Assembly (NCBI GenBank): GCA_963827085.1
Contig: CAWGZY010000005.1
Span: 62,001-126,000, forward strand
Length of the DNA stretch: 64,000 nucleotides
Direction: 5' to 3'
DNA from: JAGVPT01 sp963827085
Lineage (GTDB): Bacteria; Bacteroidota; Ignavibacteria; UBA10030; UBA8401
This document shows, piece by piece, positions 60,316 through 64,000 of this stretch (positions within the stretch are counted from its first letter, which is position 1; each line of letters begins with the position of its first letter). The position numbers and the translations under genes were made by a program. The notes below the pieces were generated by a model, which saw only the letters and a list, made by a program, of their open reading frames with translations, was not told the origin of the DNA and made no database searches.

Positions 60316-60759
60316 CTATTTACTAACGATGCATTGAACTTCTACCTGAGTCTGAAAACCCAAAGCATCATTAAAGGTTATATAGTGAATTACTGTTGAT
60401 CCCGGTTGATAGCCAGTATTAAAAGGATATGATGTGCTATCTATCAGGAAGCGAGAAGTAACAGCCATGGTGTCGCTTAGTGGAGGAGCCGCTGCACTGT
60501 TTATTCGAGATGATGTATTCGACCACGTTAAGGTGTAAGAAGCAAGTTTATCCTTATCTGTCGCGATAATGTTGTAACTAACCGAATCGCCGACATGAGT
60601 GACAACAGATCCTATTAGACCTTGAAACTTTGTATCGTTGACTTGCAAAAGGACTATTTTCGTTGGATTTTGATCAATTGGTTGAGTTGGGGAATTTTTC
60701 TTGCACCCGCTGTGGATTGTTATCATTCCGATTATTAACAAGAGCTGCATGTTTTTCAT
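60316..60759 (-). CDS. Lipoprotein, Ig-like
   Basis: 147 residues. Lipobox TIHSGC, mature CKKNSPTQP. The rest is beta-rich (SVSYNIIATDKDKLASYTLT, TAVIHYITFND-type strands ending TQVEVQCIV), consistent with one cadherin- or Ig-like domain. Function unknown. Confidence 0.75.
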   Translation of the reverse strand: MKNMQLLLIIGMITIHSGCKKNSPTQPIDQNPTKIVLLQVNDTKFQGLIGSVVTHVGDSVSYNIIATDKDKLASYTLTWSNTSSRINSAAAPPLSDTMAVTSRFLIDSTSYPFNTGYQPGSTVIHYITFNDALGFQTQVEVQCIVSK

Positions 60760-60819
60760 ACGACCTCTCGATTCTTTTTATCGGCACTGATTAAATTAAG
60801 TTGAAAGCTTGTTCCGGCA

Positions 60820-60971
60820 ACCTAACGGACCGGAGCTAAGCTGCGGCAACGAAGTGCCGCAGCGACGGAATCCAGTCCGCGCGAGCTAAGTCCTGTCCGA
60901 TAGTAACTGGTTGTTTCGCGCGTGCTAAATCGTCGACGGCTACTTCCGTCAGCTTGAGCGACTGGTTAGCC
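60820..60971 (-). repeat. attC, module I
   Basis: Heptamers ACCTAAC and GTTAGCC. GTTAGCCAGCATTTTT pairs over 16 bp with the start of the same cassette. Confidence 0.95.
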
Positions 60972-61002
60972 AGCATTTTTTTCTTGTGATTAAAACCGAA
61001 AT

Positions 61003-61845
61003 TCATTGTAGAATTGGAATTTTATGCAGGAGATATTCTGTGTTAAAGTGTAACAAGGCGTATGCTTCGCTGGTAATATTGTTGGTGCTATCGCTAATTG
61101 TATTTGCAATTACCGTTTGGAGTGTATCTCGTGCAGAGTTGTTATGACCAACTTGGATCAAGTGTTTTGCCGTTGTAAAATAATTGAAATACTTATCTGC
61201 TGTAGCTTGATTGGGTATCCAACCGAAAGTGCGAGATTGGGTGGTGTAGTTGATGAGTGTATCAAGAAAGGTTAGGGGCAATAGTTTAAGCAAGCTTGTG
61301 TTAGGGGCCACGGTCACATTTTTATATGAGTCATCTTCCCATCGAGGCATAATTTGTTTGTCTGTGTACCCCAGGGCATGCAAACTATCCATCTCACCTT
61401 CAGTCAAAGGTAAGGCAAAGCTCTGTGCATAGTAAGCCATTATTGAAGGTAAGCCTGGTGAGGGAAAGGAAATAGACATTGATTCTCCTGGGAACAAAGC
61501 ATCCTTTGGTGCAATAGGAAAGTCAAAAAAACGATTTGCGGCACTTCCCGAAACGAATCCTTTCCTTCTGCCGTCAATGTACCATTTTTTATTGATGGGC
61601 CCCCTTATTTTTGTAATATTAGTCGTAATTAATGAATCTGAGACAATTAATCTAATACAGTCGCATGCTTCTTGGCTATTTTCTTTATTGGAAAGAGAAT
61701 ATGCATAAATAAAGTAACCGGCTGAATCTTGACTAATCGAAGTGTGAATATTTACCTTTGCCTTATTTCTTGGGTGGATAATTTGTGAGTTTAAGAAAGA
61801 ATTACAAAGTACTAATATCACAGTTAGTTGAATTACCCTTTTCAT
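61003..61845 (-). CDS. Secreted protein, unknown
   Basis: 280 residues from the ATG at 61845 (the longer frame starts in the leader). Signal peptide MKRVIQLTVILVLCNSFLNS. The first half is beta-rich (VNIHTSISQDSAGYFIYAYS, LSNKENSQEACDCIRLIVSD), with a segment typical of FCB secreted proteins (PGESMSISFPSPGLPSIM). The C-terminal 100 residues are helical (TADKYFNYFTTAKHLIQVGH). Family not recognised. Confidence 0.75.
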   Translation of the reverse strand: MKRVIQLTVILVLCNSFLNSQIIHPRNKAKVNIHTSISQDSAGYFIYAYSLSNKENSQEACDCIRLIVSDSLITTNITKIRGPINKKWYIDGRRKGFVSGSAANRFFDFPIAPKDALFPGESMSISFPSPGLPSIMAYYAQSFALPLTEGEMDSLHALGYTDKQIMPRWEDDSYKNVTVAPNTSLLKLLPLTFLDTLINYTTQSRTFGWIPNQATADKYFNYFTTAKHLIQVGHNNSARDTLQTVIANTISDSTNNITSEAYALLHFNTEYLLHKIPILQ

Positions 61846-61954
61846 ATTTATTGCCCCTCGATTCAAAATGCTGGTAAGATATGTCGCTTCGGGATACGCT
61901 GATGTCGGTTTTGGAGTGTTATGACAATGCATATTTGATGTACCAAAAAATGCT

Positions 61955-62107
61955 GGCTAACGGACCGGAGCTAAGCTGCGGCGGCGAACAGCCGCCGCAA
62001 GGTAGGCTGTTGCGCGGACGTTCCAGTCAGATGCTCCTAAGTCCGTCCAACAACGCGCGGCAAAATCGTCGACGGCTGGTTCCGTCAGCTTGAGCGACTG
62101 GTTAGGT
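61955..62107 (-). repeat. attC, module III
   Basis: Heptamers GGCTAAC and GTTAGGT. Site of family A copy 19. Confidence 0.95.
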
Positions 62108-62359
62108 GGCAAAGTCAGTTGGTTAAACTGAACGAAGCTTCGGACTAAGACTGTTTCGTTTTTGATTTTGGTTATAAACATAGCTCCCAACTATGATTGC
62201 CAGGAAAGTTTCCGTACGAGATGATACCATTTTCTTGCAGCTATTGCAATTAGATAATTTGACTGCTTATAGATTCATATCTTTAGAAGCTTGAATCAAG
62301 AAACGAAGCTTGAATTACTGGAACTATTTCTTTCTTAGTGAACCCAAGTTTGTTTTGCC
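62108..62359 (-). repeat. Family A promoter cassette, copy 19
   Basis: Variant promoter: -35 TTGCAA at 62244-62249, 17 bp, -10 TATCAT at 62221-62226. The A copy nearest the integrase end of this window, upstream of the gene at 61003. Confidence 0.8.
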
Positions 62360-62512
62360 ACCTAACGGACCGGAGCTAAGCTGCGGCGGCGAACAGCCAG
62401 TTCCATGTAGTTCATTGCGCGGACGTATCTGCTGGTCATATCATTCCTGGCGAACTGTCGCGCGGCGAAATCGTCAACGGCTACTTCCGTCAGCTTGAGC
62501 GACTGGTTAGGC
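62360..62512 (-). repeat. attC, module V
   Basis: Heptamers ACCTAAC and GTTAGGC, with the CTACTTCCGTCAG arm. Site of the membrane protein cassette at 62529. Confidence 0.93.
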
Positions 62513-62528
62513 GGCAACGGAATTGTTC

Positions 62529-62978
62529 CTAGTTAGTTTCTGATTGGTTTAGATGGTTCATTTTCATTCTAGCAATCAACAATCCGTAGTAACCCCATAT
62601 GACGATGAAGAAAATGACCACAATAATTATTCTGTTGTCGTTCTCAAGGAAGGATCGCAAGTCGAAGGCAGCTACAAATATTGCTAGAATAATGCACCAT
62701 CCAAAAATGCTGATCCAAAAAAGGAAGGGTCTGGTTTTTCTAGCGAATCCAGGGCCATTCTTTGACCATGTCTTCCCTGATGCTATTTGATTGCCGATGA
62801 ATGCCGATTGCATCATATTTATACACAAGATAAATATCTGCCTAAGAGGTGTCTTTAAAACAGATTCAAAAAAAATGGGCACGACAAATGCCGAAATACA
62901 AACCGCGGTAGTTGTTATTTTCCATATTGTGACCACCGTAGCAGGGATGTCTTTTGGCGATGTAGTAGAGTTATCCAT
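62529..62978 (-). CDS. Four-helix membrane protein, unknown
   Basis: 149 residues. Helices near 17-38, 45-62, 83-106 and 115-138, with short polar loops (ASGKTWSKNGPGFARKTRPF). No family recognised. ATG at 62978 lies about 20 bp from the core. Confidence 0.75.
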   Translation of the reverse strand: MDNSTTSPKDIPATVVTIWKITTTAVCISAFVVPIFFESVLKTPLRQIFILCINMMQSAFIGNQIASGKTWSKNGPGFARKTRPFLFWISIFGWCIILAIFVAAFDLRSFLENDNRIIIVVIFFIVIWGYYGLLIARMKMNHLNQSETN

Positions 62979-62995
62979 ACAATTTCATTCTTGCC

Positions 62996-63147
62996 GCCTA
63001 ACGGACCGGAGCTAAGCTGCGGCGACGTGCAGCCAGTTCCATGTAGAATATACGCGCGGCAGGTATCGCCAATTCCCTAAAAAATTTTTCTGGCGCGCGG
63101 CCAAATCGCCGACGGCTGGTTCCGTCAGCTTGAGCGACTGGTTAGGC
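62996..63147 (-). repeat. attC, module II
   Basis: Heptamers GCCTAAC and GTTAGGC. Site of the beta-barrel cassette at 63159. Confidence 0.95.
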
Positions 63148-63158
63148 AGCATAAAGAT

Positions 63159-63797
63159 TTAAATCGAGAATAGGGCGCTCGCAAATATTTGAATTCCTCT
63201 GGTGTGAGTAGGATAAACATTATCCTTCTCTATATTTAGTAAGCCCAATGAGTATTTGTAGTCTAGGGTTGCCCTAATTAAGGGCGCAATGCTATATTCT
63301 AAACCTGCGCCAAAATCCAAAGCACAATCCAAATCCTTGAAACGGCTTTTGTTATCTAAGTCTATACCACCGGATTGATTTGTACCTTCTTTGGCGGATA
63401 AGAGATAACCTAAATTAGGACCAATTAATACGTGCGGTGAAAATACCGCTACAGGTAAATCAATTTTGAGTTCGACTGGAACTTGAAAATATTGATTTCG
63501 CTCTTTGAGTATGTCCGGTCCACCTAAGTCAGGAAAATAAACATCTGAGCCTTTCTGAATATAAGATGGCTCTACTCGAATTGACAACAATGGAATCATT
63601 GGAATTTCTACAATTGCACCAAATGAGGGGCCCAGTGAAGATTTAGTTGATGCTCCTATAAGATTTCCAATTGAAAATGCACCCCAGTTTAAACCAATAG
63701 TTGGGCCTATCAGTACTTGGGCGGTTTCTTTTTGGATGCCAAATAGGAGAAAAGAGATGATCAGGTACGTTTTGATTTTCCAATAAGTTGAGACCAT
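63159..63797 (-). CDS. Outer-membrane beta-barrel protein (PorT/PF13568-like)
   Basis: 212 residues. Signal peptide near 10-27 (YLIISFLLFGIQKETAQ). The mature part follows the eight-strand FCB barrel pattern: VLIGPTIGLNWGAFSIG, SFGAIVEIPMIPLLSIRVEP, SYIQKGS, NQYFQVPVELKIDLPVAV, HVLIGPNLGYLLSA and LDFGAGLEYSIAPLIRATLD, YKYSLGLLNI. These match the PF13568-type outer-membrane barrel. Location outer membrane; role unknown. Confidence 0.88.
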   Translation of the reverse strand: MVSTYWKIKTYLIISFLLFGIQKETAQVLIGPTIGLNWGAFSIGNLIGASTKSSLGPSFGAIVEIPMIPLLSIRVEPSYIQKGSDVYFPDLGGPDILKERNQYFQVPVELKIDLPVAVFSPHVLIGPNLGYLLSAKEGTNQSGGIDLDNKSRFKDLDCALDFGAGLEYSIAPLIRATLDYKYSLGLLNIEKDNVYPTHTRGIQIFASALFSI

Positions 63798-63839
63798 GAG
63801 TTTTATTCTCTTACGTTATCATGAATGCCGGTTCATGCT

Positions 63840-63991
63840 GCCTAACGGATCGGAGCTAAGCTGCGGCGGCGAATAGCCGCCGCGACGGAATCCAGTCCGC
63901 GCGAGCTAAGTCATGTCCGATAGTAGCTGCTTATTTCGCGCGTGCAAAATCACCAACGGCTGGTTCCGTCAGCTTGAGCGACTGGTTAGGT
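63840..63991 (-). repeat. attC, hybrid of modules III and I
   Basis: Heptamers GCCTAAC and GTTAGGT. Left arm reads GGATCGG; the loop gaatagccgccgcgacgg joins a III-like start to a I-like rest. Its cassette continues beyond the window. Confidence 0.92.
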
Positions 63992-64000
63992 GGCATTTAC

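Noticed and set aside
893..62190. More than 30 minus-strand frames of 60-90 codons ending in PNQSLKLTEPAV ... RRFAAAA
   Set aside because: They are readings of module I attC sites fused to the ends of family A or B cassettes. The shared part is recombination-site DNA, and the variable part has no conserved frame.
877..63991. CRISPR array or REP/transposon interpretation of the repeats
   Set aside because: Repeat units are about 150 bp, foldable, with RYYY-AAC/GTT-RRRY cores and genes between. There are no 30-40 bp spacers, no cas genes, no transposase and no target-site duplications.

Overview
This window is the interior of a very large integron cassette array. 84 intact attC recombination sites, about 150 bp each, recur every 0.4-3 kb from 877 to 63991, and three more survive as decayed remnants. 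They share near-identical arms: GGACCGGAGCTAAGCTGCGG on the left and CCGTCAGCTTGAGCGACTG on the right, each bounded by a core heptamer of the RYYYAAC / GTTRRRY type. Read on the minus strand, the order core - CTCAAGC - stem - core matches the canonical attC layout. Nearly every gene is also on the minus strand, with its stop next to or inside a core. The attI site and integrase should therefore lie to the right of position 64000; neither is in this window. In the text below, 'downstream' means toward lower coordinates.

The host looks like a Bacteroidota/Ignavibacteria-type (FCB group) bacterium. Two cassette proteins end in a type IX secretion sorting domain (QNYPNPFNPSTKI at the left edge, QNFPNPFNPTTKI at 58857-60140). 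Many lipoproteins have the CKK-type mature N-terminus common in that group, and the genes are AT-rich while the attC sites are GC-rich. This is inference from protein style; no rRNA or core gene is present.

Layout: about 62 genes sit mostly one per cassette, and 33 further cassettes carry no credible gene. The gene-less ones fall into three families: A (19 copies), B (11) and C (3). Family A carries a well-formed promoter (TTGCAA - 17 bp - TATTAT or TATCAT) firing in the direction of the cassette genes, so it looks like a dispersed promoter cassette. Nine gene-less cassettes stand in a row at 28530-31914 and four at 13922-15361. Almost every cassette has its own 11-16 bp terminal inverted repeat that extends the core heptamer.

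Gene content: about 25 exported proteins (lipoproteins, TonB-C, PDZ, beta-barrels, beta-propellers, BNR proteins), about ten multi-pass membrane proteins, and a set of likely defence or conflict genes. The latter are a HigB/HigA toxin-antitoxin pair (the only clear plus-strand genes), a DUF262-HNH nuclease, two PD-(D/E)XK nucleases, a PLD-type nuclease, two HEPN-like proteins, a C39-like peptidase paired with a nuclease-like glycine-zipper membrane protein, and an HNH/zinc protein. No single pathway links the genes; each cassette is an independent module, expressed either by its own signals or from an upstream family A promoter.
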